DNA from: Deltaproteobacteria bacterium
GTDB taxonomy: Bacteria > Desulfobacterota > Syntrophobacteria > BM002
Assembly: GCA_017861095.1 (NCBI GenBank)
Contig: JAGFXI010000001.1
Span: 1-28,549 of the forward strand
Direction: 5' to 3'
DNA: 28,549 nucleotides
In this document: positions 6,601-14,728 of the stretch, in pieces
Numbering within the stretch: the stretch's first letter is position 1
How the letters are laid out: the number at the start of each line of letters is the position of its first letter
Translations under genes and position numbers: made by a program
Notes under the pieces: model-generated
What the model was told of the DNA's origin: nothing
Databases searched by the model: none
Seen by the model: the letters and a program-made list of their open reading frames with translations, nothing else

Positions 6601-9045
6601 ATGGCACAGAAGTATAGGGAGGTTCCGGTTGAGAAACTTCGCGTCCGCATTGATCCTATCATGCTCGGTTTTGAGACAACCGAGACCCTGTGTCCACCGG
6701 AAGAGGGCGTGTTGGCACAGGATCGGGCTACACAGGCTATCAAGTTCGGCATGGGGATGAAGGACGTTGATTACAACATATTTGTTGCTGGGGAACCCAA
6801 GACCGGACTGACCTATATCGCCAGGACCTTTCTGGAAAAGAGTGCCGCGGAGGAGCCCAAGCCTCCGGACTGGTGTTACGTGTACAACTTCAAGGAACCG
6901 GACAGCCCGAAGGGCATCAAGCTTTCGGCCGGGCGGGGCAAAGAATTGAAGAAGAGCATGGAACAATTCGTTCAGACCCTGCAGGCGAAGATCCCCGAGG
7001 TGTTCGACAGCGACGACTATCGGACCAAAGAGGCAGAGGTCCACCAAGCCTTCGAGCGGAAGCGGCGGGAGCTCATCGACGCCCTCTCCGCAAAAGCTCG
7101 GGAAGAGGGCTTTATCCTTCAGTTCTCCCAGGTGGGCATGGTGATCATCCCCGCCTCAGAGGAAGGTCAGCCCATGTCCCAAGATGAGCTGAGCGCACTT
7201 CCGGAGGAAAGGAAGAAAGAACTCCGGGATAAGAGTGACCAGCTCCAGCGGGACATGAGTGATGCCATCAAGGAGATTCGGAGGGCTGAGGCGGCCTTCC
7301 GGGAGAAGCACGGGAAGCTCGATGCCGAGATTGCCATGTATGTCGTCGGTCACCTCATGGAGACCCTGGAGGAACAGTTCAGGGAGGAGACGGATGTCCT
7401 TGACTACCTGAAGGAGGTCCAGGAGGACATTCTGGAGAACATTGACGATTTCAAGAAGAAGCCGGAGGCGCAGCAGCCGTCGGCACCCTTTCCCATGCCA
7501 CCCCGGGAGGTCTCGTTCCGCAAGTACGACATCAACGTCCTCGTGGATCACTCAGAGAGTAAGGGGGTGCCGGTCATCATCGAGTCTAACCCCAGCTATC
7601 CCAATCTCTTCGGCAGTATCGAGCGACAGGCCTATTTTGGCGCCCTTTTCACTGACTTCACCATGATCAAACCGGGAGCCCTCCACCGGGCCAACGGCGG
7701 GTACCTGGTGATGAAGGCCCTGGATCTAGTGAAGTACTGGATCTCCTGGGAGGCCCTTAAACGCGCGGTCAAGGATCGGCAGATCAAGATCGAGGATCTT
7801 GGTGAGCTCTACGGCATCTTCAGCACCAGGACGCTGAAACCCATGCCCGTCCCGCTGAACGTGAAGCTCGTCCTCACTGGGGACGCTTACCTCTACGAGC
7901 TTCTTTACATCTATGACGACCGTTTTCAGAAGATGTTCAAGGTTAAGGCCCACCTGGACACGGAGGTGGATCACAACCAGGAGATGCTCAAGCAGTGCGC
8001 CTGTGTCATGTCCAAGTTCTGCGTCGAGCAGAAGCTCCGTCATGTGGCCAAGGATGGGGTGGCGCGGGTGCTGGAATACAGCATGGAGTTGACCGGTGAC
8101 TGCGAGAAACTTACCCTGCGTCTCGGCGATATCAGCGACCTCCTCAAGGAGGCCAACTATTATGCCGAGTTGGACAAGAGCGAGTACATCAAGCATGACC
8201 ACGTCCAGAAGGCCATCGACACGAAAATCTACCGGTCTAATCTCTACGAGGAGCGGATCCAGGAACTGGTGAAGAAGGACATCTTTTGGGTTGAGACGGA
8301 CGGTTACAAAGTGGGCCAGGTGAACGGCCTGTCCGTCCTCATGACCGGCGACCACACGTTCGGCAAACCAAATCGCATCACCGCGAATATCGCCCTCGGC
8401 CGGGAAGGGGTCGTCGATATCGACCGGGAGGCGAAGCTAAGCGGCAATATCCACACCAAGGGCGTCATGATACTCACCGCCTACCTGCGGGAGAAATTCG
8501 CCCACAACAAGCCCCTCAGCCTCTCTGCAAGCCTCTGCTTCGAGCAGAGCTACGGCATGATCGAGGGGGACAGCGCCTCGAGCACGGAGCTGTATGTGCT
8601 CCTTTCCGCCATCTCCGGGGTTCCTATCTACCAGGGTATCGCCGTGACCGGCTCGGTGAGCCAGAAGGGTGAGATCCAGCCCGTCGGCGGTGTGACCCAG
8701 AAGATCGAGGGGTTTTTCGAAATATGTAAGCACAAGGGTTTGAACGGCAAACAGGGGGTCATCATCCCCGAGAAAAACGTCAACAACCTCATGCTCAAGC
8801 ACGAGGTGGTGGATGCGGTAGCCCAGGGAAGGTTCCACCTCTATCCTGTCCAGAGCATCGAGGAGGGCATCGAGATCCTTACCGGCGCGCAGGCGGGCGA
8901 GCGGCAGCCCGATGGTACCTACCCGGACAGCACCATCTTTCGCAAGGTGGATGACAGGCTCCGGCAGATGGCAGAGACGGCCAGGGAATTCGCCAAAGGC
9001 AAAGATGAGGGAGAGAAGGAAGGGGAGAAGAAGAGCACCTCGTAG
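6601..9045 (+). CDS. Lon-like protease, AAA_32 family
   Basis: An 814-residue cytoplasmic protein of the Lon-like family with an N-terminal AAA_32 region and a C-terminal Lon protease domain. The catalytic Ser lies in EGDSASS (about residue 658) and the Lys in GGVTQKIEGF (about residue 701), so the Ser-Lys dyad is intact. A long helical, charged insert spans about residues 140-290. The segments GALHRANGGYLV (359-370) and FKVKAHLDTEVD (446-457) are family landmarks. The Walker A position reads GEPKTGLT (64-71), with leucine where lysine or arginine is expected. The start is fixed by AAGGAGGGG before ATG 6601. The C-terminal tail is Lys/Glu-rich. Probably involved in protein quality control; substrates unknown. 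Confidence 0.93.
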   Translation: MAQKYREVPVEKLRVRIDPIMLGFETTETLCPPEEGVLAQDRATQAIKFGMGMKDVDYNIFVAGEPKTGLTYIARTFLEKSAAEEPKPPDWCYVYNFKEPDSPKGIKLSAGRGKELKKSMEQFVQTLQAKIPEVFDSDDYRTKEAEVHQAFERKRRELIDALSAKAREEGFILQFSQVGMVIIPASEEGQPMSQDELSALPEERKKELRDKSDQLQRDMSDAIKEIRRAEAAFREKHGKLDAEIAMYVVGHLMETLEEQFREETDVLDYLKEVQEDILENIDDFKKKPEAQQPSAPFPMPPREVSFRKYDINVLVDHSESKGVPVIIESNPSYPNLFGSIERQAYFGALFTDFTMIKPGALHRANGGYLVMKALDLVKYWISWEALKRAVKDRQIKIEDLGELYGIFSTRTLKPMPVPLNVKLVLTGDAYLYELLYIYDDRFQKMFKVKAHLDTEVDHNQEMLKQCACVMSKFCVEQKLRHVAKDGVARVLEYSMELTGDCEKLTLRLGDISDLLKEANYYAELDKSEYIKHDHVQKAIDTKIYRSNLYEERIQELVKKDIFWVETDGYKVGQVNGLSVLMTGDHTFGKPNRITANIALGREGVVDIDREAKLSGNIHTKGVMILTAYLREKFAHNKPLSLSASLCFEQSYGMIEGDSASSTELYVLLSAISGVPIYQGIAVTGSVSQKGEIQPVGGVTQKIEGFFEICKHKGLNGKQGVIIPEKNVNNLMLKHEVVDAVAQGRFHLYPVQSIEEGIEILTGAQAGERQPDGTYPDSTIFRKVDDRLRQMAETAREFAKGKDEGEKEGEKKSTS

Positions 9046-9071
9046 AGGAGAGTGCCACCATGGTTCGGGGG

Positions 9072-9106
9072 AGGGGTGTTCACCCGCACGGTGAGAGAGC
9101 ACCCTT
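9072..9106 (+). repeat. Hairpin between the Lon-like and HAD genes
   Basis: AGGGGTG (9072-9078) pairs with CACCCTT (9100-9106), and inside it TCACC (9080-9084) pairs with GGTGA (9090-9094). There is no T tract of terminator length. It could be a weak terminator or a processing structure. Confidence 0.3.
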
Positions 9107-9144
9107 TGGCCTGTGGTCGATTTTCTGTGGGTTGGAGTCTGAGC

Positions 9145-9819
9145 ATGGCGCAGGGCAAGAAACTGGAAGCGGTTGTATTCGACATGGACGGCGTTATCAT
9201 CGATAGTGAGCCACTGTGGTCGGAGGCGGAGCGTCGACTGCTGGCCCGGAGAAAGCTCACCTATACCGAGCAGCTCAAGCCGCTCCTCATGGGCCTCGAT
9301 TCTCGGGAGGCGGTCCGCATCTTGAAAAAGCACTTCGACCTCGGCGAGCCGGTGGAGGAGTTGGTACACGAGCGGAATCAACTGGTCAGTGAGCTGATCC
9401 AGCAGCGTGGGCAGCCGATCCCTCACGCCCTGGAACTGATACAGCGGGTTCGGGATGGGGGTCTCAAGACGGTCGTTGCCTCGTCCTCTCCATATGCGCT
9501 GGTGGAGTTGGTGGTGGACAAACTCGGGATTGGACCCTTGCTCGATCTGGTCTTGAGCGGTGACGAGGTGAGTCGGGGAAAGCCGGCGCCGGACATCTAC
9601 GACACTGCCGCGAAGACCTTGGGGGTGGCACCCGAGTGTTGTCTCGTTATCGAAGACGCGCCAAATGGAGTGAGAGCCGCCAAGGCCGCGGGTATGCGGT
9701 GCCTAGCGATTACCACCGGTGCCAGCAAGACCGAGCTCGCCGCCGCCGATCAGGTGATAGAGGACTTTCGGGGTCTGGACCTCCTGAAGCTCTGGGAGGA
9801 GATTCAGAAGAACGCCTAG
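9145..9819 (+). CDS. HAD-superfamily phosphatase, beta-phosphoglucomutase-like
   Basis: A 224-residue HAD hydrolase with subclass I cap, similar to phosphoglycolate phosphatase or beta-phosphoglucomutase. Motif I is VFDMDGVIIDSEPLW (nucleophile and acid/base Asp), motif II is VVASSSP, the conserved Lys is in GKPAPDIY, and motif III is CLVIEDAPNGVRAAKAAGM. ATG at 9145 was chosen because it directly precedes the first beta strand and has GGAG 7 nt upstream; the frame continues upstream to 9052 without family-like residues. The TAG stop is the CTAG end of a dispersed-repeat copy. Substrate cannot be told. Confidence 0.92.
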   Translation: MAQGKKLEAVVFDMDGVIIDSEPLWSEAERRLLARRKLTYTEQLKPLLMGLDSREAVRILKKHFDLGEPVEELVHERNQLVSELIQQRGQPIPHALELIQRVRDGGLKTVVASSSPYALVELVVDKLGIGPLLDLVLSGDEVSRGKPAPDIYDTAAKTLGVAPECCLVIEDAPNGVRAAKAAGMRCLAITTGASKTELAAADQVIEDFRGLDLLKLWEEIQKNA

Positions 9820-9870
9820 CCCGCATTATGCGCGAGAGGCCGCGGGTGGTTCGTGCAGAATGCGCGCTAC
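9816..9870. repeat. Inverted pair of 26-bp dispersed repeats (copies 2a and 2b), long hairpin
   Basis: Copy 2a (9816-9841, minus) and copy 2b (9845-9870, plus) face each other with only 3 bp between them and CTAG or CTAC at the outer ends. Copy 2a differs from the common form at two of its 20 core-adjacent positions; copy 2b is more degenerate (GCAGAATGCGCGCTAC). Together they can fold into an imperfect stem of about 25 bp. The left end supplies the stop codon of the HAD gene and the element ends 17 bp before the next candidate start. Confidence 0.8.
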
Positions 9871-9887
9871 ACCCGTCCACGGGGAAA

Positions 9888-10403
9888 ATGGCTCGGATCA
9901 TTCATGACCTCAAAGCCTGGGGCGAGGGCCGATACCGACTCTATACCGATTTGGACTTCTGGGATACGAGGAAGATTCTCAAAGGGCTCGCGAAGGTCAG
10001 GCGAAACTTCGGGCGAACCCCACCCGGGGACCAATTCCCCACCCAGGTGGTGGTTGAGGAAGCAAGCTCTCACCTGCGCCGGGAGATTGAAACACGCCTG
10101 TTGCGAGCGATCTCCTCGCCGCCTCGCCACCTCATCGTCCAGTCCATCGTCCTCTCGGGAAGATTTTCGTTCGAGTGGAGAAAGTACTACCCCGCGCGGT
10201 GGTCTCCATCCCGGGCGCTCTTCTTCACCAAGAGACGACTGCCCCTGAACCAACCGGTGATCAGCAGCCGGTACAAATGGGTGGAGGTTTCCGTCGTCGG
10301 TGACATGATCGTCATCGAGCAACGGCAGGGAATCGCACCCCAGGACGCTCTCCCGGTTAACAAGAGAGGAAAGCCCGAGCCGTGGGGGCCGTCCTGTGTG
10401 TAG
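9888..10403 (+). CDS. Hypothetical protein (about 171 residues)
   Basis: I do not recognise a family. The protein is basic, with helical charged stretches (MARIIHDLKAWGEGRYRLY, EASSHLRREIETRLLRAI), two central strand-like parts and a C-terminal WVEVSVVGDMIVIEQRQG segment followed by a proline-rich tail. There is no signal peptide or membrane segment. ATG 9888 is the best start by composition; ATG 9828, in the same frame, would start inside the repeat hairpin. The ribosome binding site is weak (GGGGA close to the ATG). It lies between the HAD gene and another small unknown gene, all on the plus strand. Confidence 0.6.
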   Translation: MARIIHDLKAWGEGRYRLYTDLDFWDTRKILKGLAKVRRNFGRTPPGDQFPTQVVVEEASSHLRREIETRLLRAISSPPRHLIVQSIVLSGRFSFEWRKYYPARWSPSRALFFTKRRLPLNQPVISSRYKWVEVSVVGDMIVIEQRQGIAPQDALPVNKRGKPEPWGPSCV

Positions 10404-10459
10404 GGCGAAAACCGTGTGCGGCCGAGGGGCTAGATGCTCCGTGGAGGGGAGAAAGAGGA

Positions 10460-10750
10460 ATGACGAGAGAAGAGTTGCTTGTAGAGCTCCGCGAGCTGGA
10501 ACGGCTCTACGTCGAGCATGGCAAGAATCAGCGGGAAGAGAATCTTCAGCTCAAGAACAAGCTTCGTCTAGAACTGAGCGACCGGTATCTCCGGTTGAAG
10601 CCCCACATCAAGAAGACGACACGACTTCAATGGTATGAACCCGTGTATAGCTATGCCATCACGGGAAACCAGGAATACATCGAAACGGTACGGGAGGACC
10701 TTGGCCGGATTATAGACCAGTGCGCCGCCCCGGACGCGGGCGAGGCGTGA
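10460..10750 (+). CDS. Hypothetical protein (96 residues), helical
   Basis: No family recognised. The N-terminal half is a charged helix that could form a coiled coil (TREELLVELRELERLYVEHG, then NLQLKNKLRLELSDRYL); the C-terminal half has YEPVYSYAITGNQEYIETV. No membrane segment or signal. The start at ATG 10460 has GGGGAG 8 nt upstream; an upstream in-frame ATG at 10382 overlaps the previous gene and lacks a site. It is the last gene before the shared hairpin at 10786-10817. Confidence 0.7.
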   Translation: MTREELLVELRELERLYVEHGKNQREENLQLKNKLRLELSDRYLRLKPHIKKTTRLQWYEPVYSYAITGNQEYIETVREDLGRIIDQCAAPDAGEA

Positions 10751-10785
10751 CCCCGGAGGCATCGCGGCACTCACCGGTCGTAAGA

Positions 10786-10817
10786 GAAACGCCCGTCGCG
10801 AAGGCGGCGGGCGTTTC
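10786..10817. terminator. Bidirectional hairpin terminator between convergent genes
   Basis: A 14-bp stem (GAAACGCCCGTCGC with GCGGCGGGCGTTTC, one G-T wobble) around a GAAG loop lies between the plus-strand gene ending at 10750 and the minus-strand gene ending at 10834. T tracts after the stem are poor, so termination may be partial or depend on other factors. Confidence 0.7.
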
Positions 10818-10833
10818 TGCTCCCGATTCCTCT

Positions 10834-11244
10834 CTAGAGTTCGTAATCCCCTTCCATGGCGAGGATGAACTCATCGGGGGTGTCTCCAGCCTTCACGCTG
10901 AAGGTGCCCTTCCCCTTGACGGTGGCGAGCTTGCCGGTACCCTTGTAAGTCTTCCAGGTGCCGCTGGTCACCTTGGTCTTGGCGTCGCGCTTACCCTCGA
11001 AGCGGCTGAAAACCGAGCCGTACTGATAGGTCGTGATCGCATATCCCTGCATGGGGCCCGAGCCTTGGGCCCGATCGTGGAAGTTGACGCTCCGGCGGGA
11101 CACGAACTCACCGGCGACCCCCACCTCATACTGAAGCGGCACGCCCTCCATCTCCGTGAGCGTCAGACTGTGGTCGGGCTCGTCGTGGACGTAGAGTGCC
11201 TCTCTGCGGGTCACGCGAAGTTTGAAGCTAGCCTTCCGTTTCAT
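10834..11244 (-). CDS. Small beta-rich protein, possibly allene oxide cyclase/dirigent-like barrel
   Basis: A 136-residue protein of alternating polar and hydrophobic residues, consistent with a small beta barrel. Segments such as MQGYAITTYQYGS, FEGKRDAKTK, YKGTGKLATVKGKGTFSVKAG and a terminal EGDYEL resemble bacterial proteins predicted to have an allene oxide cyclase or dirigent-like fold; this is my reading of the pattern and not proven. No signal peptide. The start has AGGAG in the correct place on the minus strand. It lies 64 bp downstream of the sugar mutase gene and may be cotranscribed with it. Biochemical role unknown. Confidence 0.75.
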   Translation of the reverse strand: MKRKASFKLRVTRREALYVHDEPDHSLTLTEMEGVPLQYEVGVAGEFVSRRSVNFHDRAQGSGPMQGYAITTYQYGSVFSRFEGKRDAKTKVTSGTWKTYKGTGKLATVKGKGTFSVKAGDTPDEFILAMEGDYEL

Positions 11245-11308
11245 ACCTGTCTCCTTTCCTCCTTCAGGTTGTGGTGATACCGGTCATCTCCTGCATACTG
11301 CCCTATCA

Positions 11309-12667
11309 TCAGTGCTCCATGTGGGTGCGAAGTTGCTTCACCGCGGCCTCAACGGTCTCGCGGTAACGGTCGAGGGCTTCTTCCGTCTCCGCCTCGAAGC
11401 GGAGGACCAATGCCGGCTGCGTGTTGGAAGCCCGAACCAGGCCCCAGCCGTGCTCAAAAAGGACCCTGACGCCATCCACATCGATGATCTGGTGGCTCCG
11501 GCGCAGGTGCTCTTTCACCTTGTCCACCAGAGGGAATTTGATCTCGTCGGGACAGTCGACCCGGATTTCCGGTGTTACCACCGTCTCGGGCACGCCCTCG
11601 AGGAGCTCAGCAATGGTCTTCCCTGTAGCGGCGAGAATCTCCAGGAGTCGACAGGAGGCATAGATGGCATCATCGTAGCCGAAGTAGCGATCGGCAAAGA
11701 ACATGTGGCCGCTCATCTCACCGGCGAGAACGGCATTCACCTCCCGCATCTTACTCTTGATGAGTGAGTGACCGGCCTTCCACATGATCGCCGTGCCACC
11801 CCGCCTCCGGATATCGTCATAGAGGCTCTTGGAACACTTGACCTCGGACACGAAGGTCGTTCCTGGACGCCGGGCCAGGATCTCGCGGGCAAAGATAATA
11901 AGGAGGCGGTCGCCGAAGATCACCCGACCCTGCTCGTCGACGACGCCGATGCGGTCACAGTCGCCGTCGTAGGCGATTCCAACATCGAGCCCCTCGCGCC
12001 TGACAAGGGCGGTGAGATCGCGGAGATTTTCCAGCACCGTGGGGTCCGGCTCATGGTTAGGAAAGGTCCCGTCCGGTTCGCAGTAGAGGTCATGGACCTC
12101 GCATCCCAGGCTGCGGAGGAGCGGGAGAGCCACCGGCCCGCCCACGGCGTTTCCGGCGTCCAAGCCGATCCGGAGACCCCGCTTCAAGCGAATGGTGTCG
12201 AGGATGTACTCCCGGTAGGGGCTGACCACGTCGGCGAACTCGAGATGGCCTCTGCCGGTGGCGAACTCGCCCCGTTCCATGAGGCGACGGAGATCCTGGA
12301 TCTCGGTGCCGAACATGGTGTCGGGGCCGTTGCAGATCTTGAAGCCATTGTATTCGGGCGGGTTGTGGGAGGCGGTGATCATCACCCCGCCCTCGAGAGG
12401 AAGGTGGCGGAGCGAAAAGTAGAAGACCGGTGTCGGACAGATCCCGAGATCGGTGACCTCTAGGCCGCTCTCCAGGAGGCCTTCGAGGAGCGCGTTGCGA
12501 AAGGCCTCGGAGCTGGGGCGAACGTCTCGTCCCAGGCTCACCCGGCCCTTCGCCTGCCGTACCATGTAAGTGCCGAAGGCACGGCCGAGCCTGGTCACAT
12601 CCGCCTCGCAAATCTGAGACCCAACAATCCCGCGGATGTCATACTCTCTGAAGGTCTTCGGGTCCAT
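11309..12667 (-). CDS. manB: Phosphomannomutase/phosphoglucomutase
   Basis: A 452-residue alpha-D-phosphohexomutase that moves phosphate between C1 and C6 of mannose or glucose, feeding nucleotide-sugar, LPS and exopolysaccharide synthesis. All four domains are seen: the phosphoserine loop TASHNPPEYNGFK (Ser about 100), the metal loop YDGDCDR (233-239), the sugar-recognition loop GEMSGH (316-321) and the C-terminal phosphate loop RASNTQP. The N-terminus FREYDIRGIVG is typical of AlgC/ManB proteins. Length is normal. Dual specificity is known for the family; which sugar dominates here cannot be told. Confidence 0.95.
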   Translation of the reverse strand: MDPKTFREYDIRGIVGSQICEADVTRLGRAFGTYMVRQAKGRVSLGRDVRPSSEAFRNALLEGLLESGLEVTDLGICPTPVFYFSLRHLPLEGGVMITASHNPPEYNGFKICNGPDTMFGTEIQDLRRLMERGEFATGRGHLEFADVVSPYREYILDTIRLKRGLRIGLDAGNAVGGPVALPLLRSLGCEVHDLYCEPDGTFPNHEPDPTVLENLRDLTALVRREGLDVGIAYDGDCDRIGVVDEQGRVIFGDRLLIIFAREILARRPGTTFVSEVKCSKSLYDDIRRRGGTAIMWKAGHSLIKSKMREVNAVLAGEMSGHMFFADRYFGYDDAIYASCRLLEILAATGKTIAELLEGVPETVVTPEIRVDCPDEIKFPLVDKVKEHLRRSHQIIDVDGVRVLFEHGWGLVRASNTQPALVLRFEAETEEALDRYRETVEAAVKQLRTHMEH

Positions 12668-12928
12668 AGGCCCGTTCTCTCCCGAGAAAAGGGAGCATCT
12701 TTTCGGTAGCTGAAGGGATAAGGAAACCGGTCAGGGAACCGGGAGTGTGGGGTCTCGTTTGACCTTGCCCGGAAACCAGTGTACAAAAAAACCTCTTCTT
12801 GGCAACCTGTTTTTTTCACAGCGCCGGTCATTTTTTTGCCGGAGCCCTGGATCCGCAGGTGGCGACAGGTTCACGCCCCGGCCCGCTGGTTCACCGGCGT
12901 CTCCGTTTCATCTCAGGTGAGGCTCCTT

Positions 12929-13699
12929 ATGTTTTCAGTGTTCTACCTCGCGAAGCATGCCGTTCTCCCTCCGACCCTGATTCTGATCCTCCTCCTCGTC
13001 GGGTTGCTCCTCAGTCTGACTAGGCGGCGTTCGTCTGGCCTCGTCTGCCTCGGCCTCGTCTGCCTCGGCCTCCTCCTTTATGGGTGTCTCAGTATGGACC
13101 CTATCGCCAGAATGCTGGTTCAGCCTTTGGAGTCCGCCTACCCGCCCCTAAGCCGCGACCGGTTGCCACCACAGGGTACGCTGGTCGTGCTCGGCGGTGG
13201 GGTCTCACCGCTCGTGGATTTTCCAGCCTCCGACCGACTCGGGAGGGCCTCTCTCCGGCGTGCCCTCGAGGCGGTTCGCCTCTACCACCTCATGGGTGGG
13301 CCGGAGATAATTGTCTGCGGCGGTCCAGGGAATCCCTTTTCCCCTGTGGCCGAGGCCCCGGTGCTGCGCGAGTTTCTGGTCGGTGTTGGCATCCCGGAGA
13401 AAAAGATCCTCGTAGAGACCGAGTCGCGGACCACGTTCGAGAATGTGGAGCGTCTTCTCGCGATGCCCCTCAAGCGCCCCCTGATCCTCATCAGCTCCGC
13501 TCGGCACATGTCCCGAGCCCTGCGGGTCTTCAGCGCCTTCGGCGAAGCGCCGACCCCCGCTCCGTGCGATCTTCATCCCTTGCGCCGTCCTGGTGATCCT
13601 CTCTCCTACCTACCTTCGGCTGAGGCTTTCGCCGTGTCAACCTCCGCCCTCTACGAATATCTCGGCATCGTGTGGTACCGTCTCTCAGGTCGGTTCTGA
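12929..13699 (+). CDS. DUF218 (YdcF/ElyC-like) membrane protein
   Basis: A 256-residue inner-membrane protein of the DUF218 family, related to ElyC and SanA, which are linked to envelope and peptidoglycan integrity. Two hydrophobic helices cover about residues 10-30 and 33-51. The DUF218 domain follows with TLVVLGGGVSP, SLRRALEAVRLYHLMGGPEIIVCGG, ETESRTTFENVERL and LISSARHMSRAL. ATG 12929 was chosen because AGGTGAGG lies 6 nt upstream and it leads straight into the first membrane helix; the frame is open back to 12779 but that part is not convincing. A dispersed-repeat copy begins 7 bp after the stop codon. The 261-bp divergent spacer before it shows no gene. Confidence 0.88.
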   Translation: MFSVFYLAKHAVLPPTLILILLLVGLLLSLTRRRSSGLVCLGLVCLGLLLYGCLSMDPIARMLVQPLESAYPPLSRDRLPPQGTLVVLGGGVSPLVDFPASDRLGRASLRRALEAVRLYHLMGGPEIIVCGGPGNPFSPVAEAPVLREFLVGVGIPEKKILVETESRTTFENVERLLAMPLKRPLILISSARHMSRALRVFSAFGEAPTPAPCDLHPLRRPGDPLSYLPSAEAFAVSTSALYEYLGIVWYRLSGRF

Positions 13700-13706
13700 G
13701 GGGGAT

Positions 13707-13732
13707 GGCGTCTCGTGCATCATGCGGGTTAA
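13707..13732 (+). repeat. 26-bp dispersed repeat, copy 3
   Basis: GGCGTC then TCGTGCATCATGCGGGTTAA, matching the common form except for one base in the core and CTAG changed to TTAA. The change creates a perfect 14-bp palindrome GCGGGTTAACCCGC (13724-13737). It lies directly after the DUF218 gene. Confidence 0.8.
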
Positions 13733-13821
13733 CCCGCTTTTCCTCTGTTCATCGGCGGGAAAACCTTTTATAAATAAACCGCTGCCACAACGCGGCTGCT
13801 CTGTTTCGCGGAAACATTCGT

Positions 13822-14652
13822 ATGCTGTGCCGGGGGGAGGTAAAGACGTCGCGTTCTCCTAATGGGCTCGGTGCCGGGCTTGGGCTCGTCTTCCTCATCA
13901 TCTCCCTGATCTGGGAAACCGGAACCGCCGCGGCGCTCACGAAAAGTGAAGAGAATACGATCAGGGTGTTCCAGCAGGTGGCGCCCGGGGTTGTCAACAT
14001 CACCACCACCGCGGTCGCCTACGACTTCTTCTTCAATCCCTATCCCGCGGAGGGCAGCGGCTCAGGGTTCATTGTCACTGAGGAGGGTCACATCGTCACC
14101 AACCTCCACGTGGTGCGAGACCAGGTTGAGCTGGAGGTGACTCTGGCGGACGGGAGCAAGTGGCCGGCCCGAGTGGTGGGGAAGGCTCCCGCGAGCGATC
14201 TCGCCCTCATCAAGATCGAGGCGCCCCGGGAGGCGGTGAAGCCCTTGCCTCTGGGTCCCTCCAAGGGGGTGCAGGTGGGGCAGAAGGTGTTGGCTGTCGG
14301 CAGTCCCTTCGGTCTCGGTCACACCCTCACCACCGGAACCGTGAGCTCGGTTGGACGGGACGTGCGGGTCAGTCGGGAGGTGGTGATTCGCGGCGCCATC
14401 CAGACCAACGCTGCCATCAATCCTGGAAACTCCGGCGGCCCTCTCATAAACTCCCAGGGCGAGGTGATCGGGGTCAATACGGCCATATTCAGTCCCACGG
14501 GGGCCAATGTGGGAATCGGCTTCGCCATCCCGTCGGAAACGGTGCGGCAACTCCTGCCCGGTCTGGTTTCCCCATGGCCGAGAGTGGTGAGTTGGGTGCT
14601 GGCCGCGGTGCTGGTGGGATTGTTCGTCTGGTGGCTGCGGCGTCGGCTGTAG
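13822..14652 (+). CDS. HtrA-like serine protease without PDZ domain, with C-terminal membrane helix
   Basis: A 276-residue trypsin-like (S1C) protease. An N-terminal hydrophobic segment (about residues 16-38, GLGAGLGLVFLIISL) exports it to the periplasmic side. The catalytic triad is complete: H96 in TNLHVV, D126 in SDLALIKI, S204 in GNSGGPL. After the protease domain there is no PDZ domain; instead the chain ends with a membrane helix (VVSWVLAAVLVGLFVWW) and basic RRRL, so both ends may be anchored. The ATG at 13822 lacks a good ribosome binding site. It is followed 76 bp later by a paralogue that has a PDZ domain; the two are probably a tandem duplication. Confidence 0.88.
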   Translation: MLCRGEVKTSRSPNGLGAGLGLVFLIISLIWETGTAAALTKSEENTIRVFQQVAPGVVNITTTAVAYDFFFNPYPAEGSGSGFIVTEEGHIVTNLHVVRDQVELEVTLADGSKWPARVVGKAPASDLALIKIEAPREAVKPLPLGPSKGVQVGQKVLAVGSPFGLGHTLTTGTVSSVGRDVRVSREVVIRGAIQTNAAINPGNSGGPLINSQGEVIGVNTAIFSPTGANVGIGFAIPSETVRQLLPGLVSPWPRVVSWVLAAVLVGLFVWWLRRRL

Positions 14653-14728
14653 ACGAGGGTGTATTTCTCGAGAACATCCGCTCCGAATCCCTGACCGGTA
14701 AGGACCTACGCTTACGAGGGAACGCACC

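Noticed and set aside
9816..9870. The inverted repeat pair considered as an integron attC site.
   Set aside because: The GTTRRRY and RYYYAAC core sites are missing and no integrase or cassette array is present.
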